Origin: Deefgea piscis
Lineage (GTDB): Bacteria > Pseudomonadota > Gammaproteobacteria > Burkholderiales > Chitinibacteraceae
NCBI RefSeq assembly: GCF_013284055.1
Contig: NZ_CP054143.1
Coordinates: forward strand, 434,001-498,000
Length of the DNA: 64,000 nucleotides
Direction of reading: 5' to 3'
The notes under the pieces were generated by a model. The model did not search any database and was not told the DNA's origin. It was given only the letters and a program-made list of their open reading frames with translations. The stretch's first letter is position 1. Each line of letters starts with the position of its first letter. The position numbers and the translations under genes were made by a program. Positions 1 to 7,508 of the stretch are shown here, piece after piece.

Positions 1-1
1 A

Positions 2-925
2 CTGTTGGTCGGCACCGAAACCGCCGATGATGCCGCAGTGTATTGGCTCAACGACGAGCAAGCATTAGTCGCAACCACGGATTTTTTTATGCCGATTGTG
101 GATGATGCTTTTGATTTTGGCCGTATCGCCGCCACCAATGCCATCTCGGATATTTATGCCATGGGCGGCACGCCGATTATGGCGTTAGCGATTGTCGGCA
201 TGCCGGTTAATGTGTTGCCGATTGAAGATATCCAACAAATCTTGGCCGGCGGCGCTGCCGTTTGCGCCGCTGCTGGCATCCCGATTGCTGGCGGACACTC
301 GATTGATGCGCCAGAGCCGATTTATGGTTTGGTCGCCATGGGCTTGGTACACCCCAAACAGCTGAAAAAAAACAGTGACGCCCAAGCTGGCGATGTGCTG
401 ATTTTAGGCAAGCCCTTGGGCATCGGTATTTTGGGGACCGCCATGAAAAAAGGGCTGCTCGATGCTGCGGGCTATCAACAGCTGATTGATACCACGACTC
501 AGCTGAATAAAGTCGGCAGTGATTTAGCCAAACTTGCTGGTGTGCACGCGCTAACCGACGTCACCGGCTTTGGTCTACTCGGCCATGTATTAGAAGTTTG
601 CCGTGGCGCTCAACTCACCGCGCAAATTTGTGCCGATGATTTACCGCTATTGTCGGCGGCCGTTGGTTTTGCCCAGCAAGGCATCGGCCCTGGCGCCATT
701 GAGCGCAATTTAGCCAGCTTTGGCCCCGATGCTGAATTTGCCGCCAGCGTTGCCGATTGGCAGCAGCGCATCATGGCCGATGCACAAACCTCCGGTGGCT
801 TATTAGTGGCCTGCTCCGCCGACGCGGCCGACGCAGTCATGGCTTTATTTCAAGCACAAGGCTTTGCTCAAGCGGCAGTGATTGGCTCCTTGCAAGTGGG
901 AGCAGCTAAGGTGAGCGTGGTTTAA
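2..925 (+). CDS. selD: Selenide, water dikinase (SelD), 5' end cut off
   Basis: SelD makes selenophosphate from selenide and ATP, the selenium donor for selenocysteine and selenouridine. The frame is open from the first bases of the window, so the N-terminus, including the catalytic Cys/Sec loop, lies outside. What remains has the family's metal- and ATP-binding region (TTDFFMPIVDD, then AATNAISDIYAMGG) and the C-terminal AIRS-type domain (LTDVTGFGLLGH, ending with ADAQTSGGLL). About 307 residues are present of a usual 345 or so. Whether this SelD is a Cys or Sec form cannot be seen here. A terminator-like hairpin follows within 30 bases. Confidence 0.95.
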   Translation: MLVGTETADDAAVYWLNDEQALVATTDFFMPIVDDAFDFGRIAATNAISDIYAMGGTPIMALAIVGMPVNVLPIEDIQQILAGGAAVCAAAGIPIAGGHSIDAPEPIYGLVAMGLVHPKQLKKNSDAQAGDVLILGKPLGIGILGTAMKKGLLDAAGYQQLIDTTTQLNKVGSDLAKLAGVHALTDVTGFGLLGHVLEVCRGAQLTAQICADDLPLLSAAVGFAQQGIGPGAIERNLASFGPDAEFAASVADWQQRIMADAQTSGGLLVACSADAADAVMALFQAQGFAQAAVIGSLQVGAAKVSVV

Positions 926-945
926 AAGCCGTACTCTCGCCCCAA

Positions 946-990
946 CAAAAAGCCCAAGTGATGCAGCAGCATCGCTTGGGCTTATTCATT
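946..990 (+). terminator. Terminator-like hairpin after selD
   Basis: The 15-base arms at 950-964 and 969-983 pair with one mismatch around a 4-base loop. An A5 run precedes it (a T-run on the minus strand), while the plus-strand tail is only moderately T-rich. It may act in both directions. Confidence 0.6.
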
Positions 991-1029
991 GATACGATGG
1001 TAAAACCCGCCATATCGCCAGCCATTTAA

Positions 1030-1290
1030 ACAGCAAAATGCAGGCGTTGTTTTGGTGTTGATGCTGTGCCGCGCTCGTCGGTCTGGGGCTTAAAAACCCG
1101 TTCAAGCGCACCGAGTGAGGAGGGAGACAAACAGTTTTATCGTTTGGCTCACGATCGATCGAGGGCACAGCGGAGCTGGGCGCGCTCGGGTCGCCTTTCT
1201 TTCCCCCTCTTTCTTTGGCGAGTCAAAGAAAGAGGGTCCCCGTCGCGGACTGCGACTGTAAAAAACCGTGCCGCAGGCACTTAAAACCAA
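1030..1290. repeat. Probable dispersed intergenic repeat with long palindrome
   Basis: This stretch between selD and hslO has no convincing gene. It contains a perfect 13-base inverted repeat at 1205-1217 and 1224-1236 (CCCTCTTTCTTTG, loop GCGAGT). It is more GC-rich than the rest of the gap and is bounded by short A-runs. From memory, intergenic elements of the form TTTCTTT-GGCGA-CAAAGAAA recur many times in beta- and gammaproteobacterial genomes. That resemblance is the reason for the call. Only one copy is in this window, so repetition is not shown here. Confidence 0.45.
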
Positions 1291-1362
1291 CCCTACCTAA
1301 CCCAAAAAACCAGTGGTATTCACCGCTAGACCATAATCAACCAAGTTCTGCGAGCAATACCC

Positions 1363-2250
1363 TTATTGCACGGAGCCGGTAGCTGGGCTATCGGCATAGA
1401 GTGCACCGATATCCACGGCGTCAAACTCGTATTCTTTACCGCAGAAATCACACACGATATGCACATTACCGCGCTCGGCTAAGACTTCATCCACTTCATC
1501 GCGTTCCATCAATTTAATCATGCCGGCAACGCGGTGACGCGAGCAAGAGCAGGCAAAACGAGGCGTAGTGGGTTCAAATACGCGCACGCTGTCTTCATGA
1601 AATAAACGATACAGCACTTCACGCGCCGGTAGTTCCAGCAGCTCTTCTGGCTTAACGGTTTCTGCCAGCGTCACCAAATGTTCATACGATTGGGTTTCGT
1701 CCGCTTCCGCCGGCATTTTTTGCAGCATCATGCCTGCGGCCATTTTGTTGTCGCTTTTGGCATCGCTGCACGCCAACCACAACCGCGTTTCTAGCTGCTC
1801 AGACGCGCTCATATAGTGCTCGATAATTTGCGCCACAGACTGGCCACGCTCCATACCCACCACGCCTTGATACGCCTCGCCCACGGTTGGATCGAGCGTA
1901 ATCATAAAGCGACCCCGTCCGAGTAATTCAGCCAAGGAAGTGCCTGGACCAAAAGTTTGGATTTTGTCAGCGTCCCAGCGTGCAGTAGCACGCATGGTGC
2001 GATCGGATGTGAATTCAATCACGATCAATTGCACGGCACCAGTACCATGCATTTGCATAATCAAAGTGCCGTCAAATTTGAGCATCGCCGACAGCAAGGC
2101 GCTGGCCGCCATCAATTCACCAATAATTCGTTGCAGCACCAGCGGGTATTGATGCCGCGCGAGCACTTCTTTGTAGGTGGCATCAAGTTGCACTAATTCA
2201 CCGCGTACTGGGGCTTTATCAAACAGGAAACGCTCTAAAATATCTTTCAT
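1363..2250 (-). CDS. hslO: Hsp33 redox-regulated chaperonin
   Basis: Hsp33 is a cytoplasmic holdase that unfolds and becomes active when its zinc cysteines are oxidised. The protein (295 residues, normal for the family) opens with a typical MKDILERFLF start. Near its C-terminus it carries the CxC (FACSCSRHR) and CxxC (IVCDFCGKE) zinc motifs that form the redox switch. An in-frame ATG lies 18 bases upstream at 2268, but the ATG at 2250 has an AGAGA ribosome site at the right distance, so that start is preferred. It is transcribed away from selD. The gene to its right has the same direction but lies more than 200 bases away. Confidence 0.96.
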   Translation of the reverse strand: MKDILERFLFDKAPVRGELVQLDATYKEVLARHQYPLVLQRIIGELMAASALLSAMLKFDGTLIMQMHGTGAVQLIVIEFTSDRTMRATARWDADKIQTFGPGTSLAELLGRGRFMITLDPTVGEAYQGVVGMERGQSVAQIIEHYMSASEQLETRLWLACSDAKSDNKMAAGMMLQKMPAEADETQSYEHLVTLAETVKPEELLELPAREVLYRLFHEDSVRVFEPTTPRFACSCSRHRVAGMIKLMERDEVDEVLAERGNVHIVCDFCGKEYEFDAVDIGALYADSPATGSVQ

Positions 2251-2474
2251 TCGATTCTCTTTATTCATTCATAAGGTAAAGGCCAACAATCAACACCACA
2301 GGCGATCAACGCGATTGCCAAGCAACAGGCTTGAAAAAACCAGTGGGAGCCAACTGCCCTCACGATTTCATGCGAATGCGCCGTAACGACAATAGCAACG
2401 CCTCACAACAACGTCTGCACATCGTCTGTGCACTAGAGCGTATTTCTGCCTGGCCACGGTTGTCTATCTGGCTG

Positions 2475-3041
2475 TTAGGCCTTCATTTCGACCGAGTACA
2501 GCGTCATTGGCAAGCTCGAGGCCACGTCAAACATACAGCCCGTTTCAACGCCCACTTTGGCGATTTCACTGGCGCTCAGTTGCGAATACACCGCGTGCAT
2601 TGCGCCAATGGCATAATCTCGGCCACTGCCGCTGGCCCAAAAACGCTCAAATTCATACACTTCGCGCAAGCTATACACGCCAAAAATACCGTATCGATTC
2701 ACAATCAACACCGTCATCTGGCTCGATTCATACGCGTCGTCGTCTTCTTCGTCGGTTTTTAGAAAAAAATCGTCTTTTAATTTGCGATGTAATTTGCGGA
2801 ATGATTCAAAAATGGCGGCGCGATTAGAAAAATCAAGCTTTTTGATTTTTTTTAATGCCGATTGCAAAACCAAATCGTGTGCGGCGCTACCGCAAATGGC
2901 GAAATAATTATCGTCATATTGAAAAATCTTATTCCAGCGCGCATCGTCCATCGCGGCTAAACGCGTGTCACCAAAAGTCGACTGGCTATCAGCGGCAATG
3001 GCGCAATGCCCGTCTTTTTTTACTACAACAATGGTCGTCAT
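2475..3041 (-). CDS. HslV/proteasome-like Ntn-hydrolase of unknown function
   Basis: The 188-residue protein begins MTTIVVVKKDGHCAIAADSQ, very like the N-terminus of HslV and other proteasome-type Ntn-hydrolases. In those, Met is removed and the exposed Thr is the nucleophile. The following stretches (NKIFQYDDNYFAICGSAAHD, then SGRDYAIGAMHAVYSQ) also fit the family: the second is the usual conserved glycine-rich stretch before the last helix. An acidic insert (KTDEEDDDAYESS) sits in the middle. No HslU ATPase is nearby, so this is not the normal HslUV pair. Activity and partner are unknown. The ribosome site is CAGGAGAG upstream of the ATG. Confidence 0.75.
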   Translation of the reverse strand: MTTIVVVKKDGHCAIAADSQSTFGDTRLAAMDDARWNKIFQYDDNYFAICGSAAHDLVLQSALKKIKKLDFSNRAAIFESFRKLHRKLKDDFFLKTDEEDDDAYESSQMTVLIVNRYGIFGVYSLREVYEFERFWASGSGRDYAIGAMHAVYSQLSASEIAKVGVETGCMFDVASSLPMTLYSVEMKA

Positions 3042-3078
3042 TGTCAGCTCTCCTGCTAAAACTAATGCTGCACTCGCT

Positions 3079-3573
3079 TTATGTGGCTTGTTTTACTAAG
3101 GCAACTAAACGCAATAAAGCATGGTATACCGTTGCCATCCTTACTGCTGAACGGTTACCAGCAAATACCTGCTTTTCGGTATGAATCCCTTCTGGCGTTG
3201 CAAAGGCAAACCAAACGGTGCCAACGGGTTTGTCAACACTGCCACCGGTTGGCCCTGCCACCCCAGAAACGGCCACCGCCCAACGCGCCGCCGCACCATC
3301 AGCAGCGCCTTGCGCCATCGCCGCCACCACCGGCTCACTCACCGCACCGAGCCCATCAATAAACGCTGCTGGCACATCAAGCAGGCTGACTTTGGCTTGA
3401 TTGGCATAGGTAATATAGCCGCGCTCAAACCAGGCACTTGATCCGGCAATTTCGGTCATCGCGCCCGCAATCAAACCACCGGTGCACGATTCGGCCGTTG
3501 CTACCGTTTCACCACGCGCCAAGAGTAATTGCCCTAATTCGCTCGCCAAAGTTTCAATTTCAGAACTAAACAT
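3079..3573 (-). CDS. pncC: Nicotinamide-nucleotide amidohydrolase (CinA C-terminal family)
   Basis: PncC deamidates nicotinamide mononucleotide to nicotinate mononucleotide in NAD salvage. The 164-residue protein is the stand-alone CinA C-terminal domain. It has the AESCTGGLIA motif with the probable nucleophilic Ser near residue 28, the conserved GYITYAN stretch, and AVSGVAGPTGGS followed by KPVGTVWFA. There is no N-terminal MoCF-like domain, as usual for PncC. It lies between the Ntn-hydrolase gene and orn on the same strand, with about 37 and 100 bases of spacing. Confidence 0.93.
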   Translation of the reverse strand: MFSSEIETLASELGQLLLARGETVATAESCTGGLIAGAMTEIAGSSAWFERGYITYANQAKVSLLDVPAAFIDGLGAVSEPVVAAMAQGAADGAAARWAVAVSGVAGPTGGSVDKPVGTVWFAFATPEGIHTEKQVFAGNRSAVRMATVYHALLRLVALVKQAT

Positions 3574-3674
3574 GATGCGGGCCCAATCGAGTCTTCAAAA
3601 ATAGGCCTATAGCCCATGGTGAATGCCAGCGTGTACTGGCGCTAAGTGCTGAGCGATGTTTTGCCCACAGCCCA

Positions 3675-4241
3675 TTAAGACACTTCTTCTACTGCTGGCG
3701 CTTGAATAAAATGCTCGCGGTAATATTTCAACTCATCAATCGATTCGACAATATCGGCCAAAGCGGTATGCGCGCCACGCTTTTTAAAGCCTTTGGCAAT
3801 TTGCGGTTGCCAACGTTTGCAGAGCTCTTTCAGTGTCGAAACATCTAGATTGCGATAATGGAACCAGCTTTCTAATTGCGGCAGGTATTTCACCAAAAAG
3901 CGCCGATCTTGATGCACTGAGTTACCACACAATGGCGATACACCTTTGGGCACGTATTGCGAAATAAATTCAATCAATTGCGCTTCAGCTTGCGCTTCGG
4001 TGGTGGTTGATGCTTTTACTTTGGCGGTTAATCCCGAATTACCGTGGGTTTTAACACACCATTCATCCATTGAGTCGAGCAAGGCGTCGTCTTGGTGAAT
4101 CACAAAAACAGGGCCTTCGGCGACGATATTTAAATCATTGTCGGTAATGACCACGGCAATTTCGATGACACGGTCGGTTTCAGGCTCCAAACCCGTCATT
4201 TCCATGTCGACCCAGATGAGTCGGTTCTGGTCTTGTGGCAT
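3675..4241 (-). CDS. orn: Oligoribonuclease
   Basis: Orn is a 3'-to-5' exonuclease that clears two- to five-base RNAs, including pGpG from cyclic di-GMP breakdown. That is relevant in a window with an EAL-type gene. It has the DEDDh exonuclease signs: [12 protein letters not shown] near the N-terminus, then [12 protein letters not shown], and HTALADI near the C-terminus. The length of 188 residues fits. The reading frame can begin nine bases earlier with TTG, but ATG at 4241 gives the usual N-terminus. It diverges from the M48 protease gene with only 37 bases between the starts. Confidence 0.97.
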   Translation of the reverse strand: MPQDQNRLIWVDMEMTGLEPETDRVIEIAVVITDNDLNIVAEGPVFVIHQDDALLDSMDEWCVKTHGNSGLTAKVKASTTTEAQAEAQLIEFISQYVPKGVSPLCGNSVHQDRRFLVKYLPQLESWFHYRNLDVSTLKELCKRWQPQIAKGFKKRGAHTALADIVESIDELKYYREHFIQAPAVEEVS

Positions 4242-4278
4242 ACTGAGCAATTCCCGAGAAAAAACATCATTTTACTTC

Positions 4279-5544
4279 ATGACTGACCTTTTTAGCGCTA
4301 CACAATTTTCACTACTTTTCTTGTTTGCCCTGATGGCGAGTGTTTTATTACAGCTTTGGTTAGCACTGCGTCATGTCAACCATGTAAAACGACATAGCAA
4401 GGTGGTGCCTACTGAATTCGCCGAGCAAATTACCCTCGCCTCACATCAAAGAGCGGCGGCGTATACCATCGCTAAAACTCGGTTTGGCATGCTCACCACT
4501 ATTTTTGATGCCATGATCTTGGCAGCGTTTACTTTGGGCGGCGGTATTGCGTGGTTATCCAATCTCACCGCACAGTGGTTTACTCCCGATAGCCTCGGCC
4601 ACGGCATTGCGCTGATTGCTAGTTTAGCGGTGGTCAGTAGCATCTTGTCGTTGCCGTTTTCTTTGGTCTCGACCTTTGTCATCGAATCGCGCTTTGGTTT
4701 TAACCAAATGAGCGCCAAGCTGTTTATCACCGACCTGGCCAAAACCACGCTGATCGGTGCCGTGATTGGCCTGCCATTAATTGCGGCGGTCTTGTGGCTG
4801 ATGGGCGCGATGGGTGAATATTGGTGGCTGTGGGTTTGGATAACCTGGTTGGGATTTTCGCTGACGCTGATGTGGGTGTTTCCAACCTTTATCGCGCCGC
4901 TATTTAATAAATTCATTCCGATGGAAGACGGCGAAGTGAAAGCGCGGATCACTGCCCTACTCACGCGCTGCGGCTTTCAATCGAATGGCTTATTTGTGAT
5001 GGATGGCAGCAAGCGCTCATCGCATGGCAACGCCTACTTTACTGGCTTGGGTAAATCCAAACGCATCGTGTTTTTTGATACGCTACTGAAGCATTTATCG
5101 CCGTCAGAAATCGAAGCCGTTTTGGCGCATGAATTAGGTCACTTTAAGCATCGCCATATTGTGAAACGCATCGTCTGGACTTTTGCACTGATGCTGGGCT
5201 TTTTATGGCTGTTGGGTCAGCTCAAAACCCAGTTGTGGTTTTACCAAGGTTTGGGTGTAGCCACGCCATCCACTGCGGCGGCTTTATTGCTGTTTTTTAT
5301 GGTGCTGCCGGTGTTTACTTTTTTGTTTTCACCGCTGAGCTCGATGATGTCGCGCCGGCATGAATATGAAGCAGATGCCTTTGCGGCCAGTCAAAGCTCA
5401 AGCGCAGATTTAGTCAATGCCTTGGTTAAATTGTATCGCGACAATGCCGCAACACTGACACCAGATCCTTGGCATAGCTTGTTTTATGACAGCCATCCGC
5501 CAGCCAGTTTACGTATTGCTGCCTTGCAACGACTGGCAGTGTAA
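4279..5544 (+). CDS. M48 family membrane zinc metalloprotease (Ste24/HtpX type)
   Basis: This is an integral membrane metallopeptidase of 421 residues. It has an N-terminal hydrophobic helix, several further membrane segments, the zinc motif HELGH (AHELGHFKHRH near residue 290), and the later acidic zinc ligand in the stretch RRHEYEADAFAA. The size and layout match the CAAX-protease-1 (Ste24-like) branch of M48 rather than the shorter HtpX. The ATG at 4279 is chosen because it starts just before the first membrane segment. The longer open frame upstream runs back through orn on the other strand. Its substrate is unknown. The PCD-like gene follows on the same strand. Confidence 0.9.
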   Translation: MTDLFSATQFSLLFLFALMASVLLQLWLALRHVNHVKRHSKVVPTEFAEQITLASHQRAAAYTIAKTRFGMLTTIFDAMILAAFTLGGGIAWLSNLTAQWFTPDSLGHGIALIASLAVVSSILSLPFSLVSTFVIESRFGFNQMSAKLFITDLAKTTLIGAVIGLPLIAAVLWLMGAMGEYWWLWVWITWLGFSLTLMWVFPTFIAPLFNKFIPMEDGEVKARITALLTRCGFQSNGLFVMDGSKRSSHGNAYFTGLGKSKRIVFFDTLLKHLSPSEIEAVLAHELGHFKHRHIVKRIVWTFALMLGFLWLLGQLKTQLWFYQGLGVATPSTAAALLLFFMVLPVFTFLFSPLSSMMSRRHEYEADAFAASQSSSADLVNALVKLYRDNAATLTPDPWHSLFYDSHPPASLRIAALQRLAV

Positions 5545-5607
5545 TTAGGTTTGGGCTTATGCAATGGCTTGGACTACAACAGAGAAAACCAACACTGGAG
5601 CTCTGCG

Positions 5608-5928
5608 ATGTCGTTAAATACCGAATCTTGTATTCAAGCTGCGCCCAAACTTGATGCGCTGGCCGTTGAAATGCTGTGTACCGAGCTAGACGATTGGTTT
5701 GTCGTGAATGACAGCCTTGAAAAAACGTTTCGCTTTCGCAGTTTTTATGAAACGATGGCGTTTACCAATGCGGTGGCGTTTATTGCCCACCAGCATAACC
5801 ATCACCCCGATATCCAACTGAGTTTTAGCCGTTGTAAACTGATATGGAATACCCATTCAGCCAACGGCTTAACTCGTAATGATTTTATCTGCGCCGCGAG
5901 CGTAGATGCACTTCCAAAGGCCTCATGA
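5608..5928 (+). CDS. Pterin-4a-carbinolamine dehydratase family protein
   Basis: The family dehydrates 4a-hydroxy-tetrahydropterin during recycling of the phenylalanine hydroxylase cofactor. The 106-residue protein has the diagnostic HQHNHHPD segment and the later WNTHSANGLTRNDF, matching the usual NHHPxW / THxxGGLT pattern. The start at 5608 follows GGAG at good distance. The frame also stays open upstream without a better start. Its stop overlaps the start of rsgA by four bases (ATGA), so the two are probably co-translated. No phenylalanine hydroxylase gene is in the window, so its actual pterin role is inferred from family only. Confidence 0.9.
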   Translation: MSLNTESCIQAAPKLDALAVEMLCTELDDWFVVNDSLEKTFRFRSFYETMAFTNAVAFIAHQHNHHPDIQLSFSRCKLIWNTHSANGLTRNDFICAASVDALPKAS

Positions 5929-6809
5929 CCGAAACAGCCCGCATTGTGACTAGCTACGGCAAGGTTTACATCGTAGAACTTGCCGATGGCCGCCGTCTTT
6001 CCGCCTCAACCCGAGGCAAAAAAACCGATTATGCCTGTGGTGATCAAGTTGATATCGACGTGCTCAATCTCGAGCAAGCCGTGATCAATAAAGCCTTGCA
6101 GCGTAAAACCCTGCTCTATCGCTCTGATGCTTGGCGCAGCAAAATGATTGCCGCCAATGTGACGCAGATTGTGATTGTTGTCGCCACTGAGCCGAGCTTT
6201 TCCGATGAGCTGATTAGCCGCGCCCTCATTGCCGCCGAAGCCGAAGGCATACGCCCAGTAATTTGCCTGAATAAGTGCGATTTGCCAGTGGCTGATGCCG
6301 CCAGAGAACGTTTGGCGTATTACACGGGCTTGGGCTACCCCGTGGTTGAGATTTCCGCCAAACAAGATTTAAGCCCGCTGACGCCTTGGCTAGAAGGTCA
6401 AGTATCAGTACTGGTGGGGCAATCGGGGATGGGGAAATCCACCATTACCAATGCCTTGATTCCAGAAGCCAATGCCCGCGTAAAAGAAATCTCCACCGCG
6501 CTCGATTCGGGTAAACACACCACCACGCACGCTCAGCTGTATAAACTGAATGCCACTTCTGAGCTCATCGACTCACCCGGTTTGCAATCTTTTGGTTTGG
6601 CACATATTGGGGTGGAAGACTTACCCCGCTTAATGCCCGACATGGCGCGCCACCTTGGACAGTGCCGCTTTCACAATTGTCGCCACCGCCAAGAGCCCGG
6701 CTGTGCCATTCATGCCGCGATTGCCGAAGGCACAATTTCACAAGAGCGTTTAAACTTTTTGCAACGTCTGCAAGACGAACTCAGCGCAGCCGCTGCCAGT
6801 AAATATTGA
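5925..6809 (+). CDS. rsgA: Ribosome small-subunit-dependent GTPase A
   Basis: RsgA is a circularly permuted GTPase that acts in late 30S ribosome maturation. The order is an OB-fold N-terminus, then the G4 motif (NKCD), then G1 (GQSGMGKST) and G3 (DSPG). It ends with a zinc-binding Cys/His segment (CRFHNCRHRQEPGC). The length of 294 residues is normal. Its start overlaps the stop of the upstream PCD-like gene as ATGA. A hairpin follows 10 bases after the stop. The usual orn-rsgA neighbourhood of proteobacteria is partly kept here, with orn about 1.7 kb away on the other strand. Confidence 0.97.
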   Translation: MTETARIVTSYGKVYIVELADGRRLSASTRGKKTDYACGDQVDIDVLNLEQAVINKALQRKTLLYRSDAWRSKMIAANVTQIVIVVATEPSFSDELISRALIAAEAEGIRPVICLNKCDLPVADAARERLAYYTGLGYPVVEISAKQDLSPLTPWLEGQVSVLVGQSGMGKSTITNALIPEANARVKEISTALDSGKHTTTHAQLYKLNATSELIDSPGLQSFGLAHIGVEDLPRLMPDMARHLGQCRFHNCRHRQEPGCAIHAAIAEGTISQERLNFLQRLQDELSAAAASKY

Positions 6810-6819
6810 GGTATTCATC

Positions 6820-6846
6820 TGTGGGCTTTACCCAATAAAGCCCACA
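6820..6846 (+). terminator. Hairpin between convergent rsgA and DUF2062 gene
   Basis: Perfect 11-base arms (TGTGGGCTTTA and its complement) surround a 5-base loop. There is no clear T-run on either side, so intrinsic termination is likely but not certain. Confidence 0.5.
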
Positions 6847-6876
6847 GAAATATACCCAAACCTCACCGCCAACGCT

Positions 6877-7425
6877 TTATTTCAAACGCTGCTTACGCCG
6901 CTGATGCAAGCTCCAATAAATCCATAACCGCCACAACAGATGCACCCCGACATAGCAGCACAATGCCAAGATCGCCGCCAACAACGGTAGGCCAATCAAA
7001 AGTGGCGTGCCCAAGGCTTGCACCCAAGTCCACATCGCAGGCAGCCAATCACTCCAAGACAGTGCACTCCATGATGGCATTGCGGCCATTTTCAGCACAC
7101 TCGTACCGCCGGTCACCCAAATCCCCAAGCGATAGGCCAACCAATACAGCGGCCCTATCGTCAGTGGATTGGTATAAAACGTGCCCAAAATCGCCACCGG
7201 CAAATTCACTCGAAAGAACAGGGCCAGCATTGACGAGGTAATCACTTGCAATGGCCCTGGAATCAGGCCACCAATCATGCCGATGGCTAAGCCGCCAGCG
7301 ACAGATTTTCGATTCAGATGGAATAAATTGGGATGCTCAAACCAAGGGGCAAAACGCCGTAAAAAGCGATTGTCTAGCATCGCCGCATGGTCAGGAAGCC
7401 AGCGGCGGAGGTATTTTCGAGGCAT
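6877..7425 (-). CDS. DUF2062 membrane protein
   Basis: A 182-residue protein of the DUF2062 family, whose function is not settled. It starts with a basic segment (MPRKYLRRWLPD), followed by RKSVAGGLAIGMIGGLIPGPLQ, the family's conserved Gly/Pro-rich first membrane segment. Then comes FYTNPLTIGPLYWLAYRLG, also typical. Another hydrophobic segment lies near the C-terminus, ending with a basic tail (HQRRKQRLK). It sits head to head with relA, about 80 bases away. Confidence 0.85.
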   Translation of the reverse strand: MPRKYLRRWLPDHAAMLDNRFLRRFAPWFEHPNLFHLNRKSVAGGLAIGMIGGLIPGPLQVITSSMLALFFRVNLPVAILGTFYTNPLTIGPLYWLAYRLGIWVTGGTSVLKMAAMPSWSALSWSDWLPAMWTWVQALGTPLLIGLPLLAAILALCCYVGVHLLWRLWIYWSLHQRRKQRLK

Positions 7426-7508
7426 TCGGTTATTTTTCCAATGATTTAGCTATGACAGACTGTATTATTGCCGCAAAATTCAATGATTCGTTTACGTTGT
7501 AGAAAATT

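Noticed and set aside
2331-2827. Plus-strand frames over the 3' part of the Ntn-hydrolase gene
   Set aside because: They lack a ribosome site and show no family features, while the minus-strand protein has clear ones.
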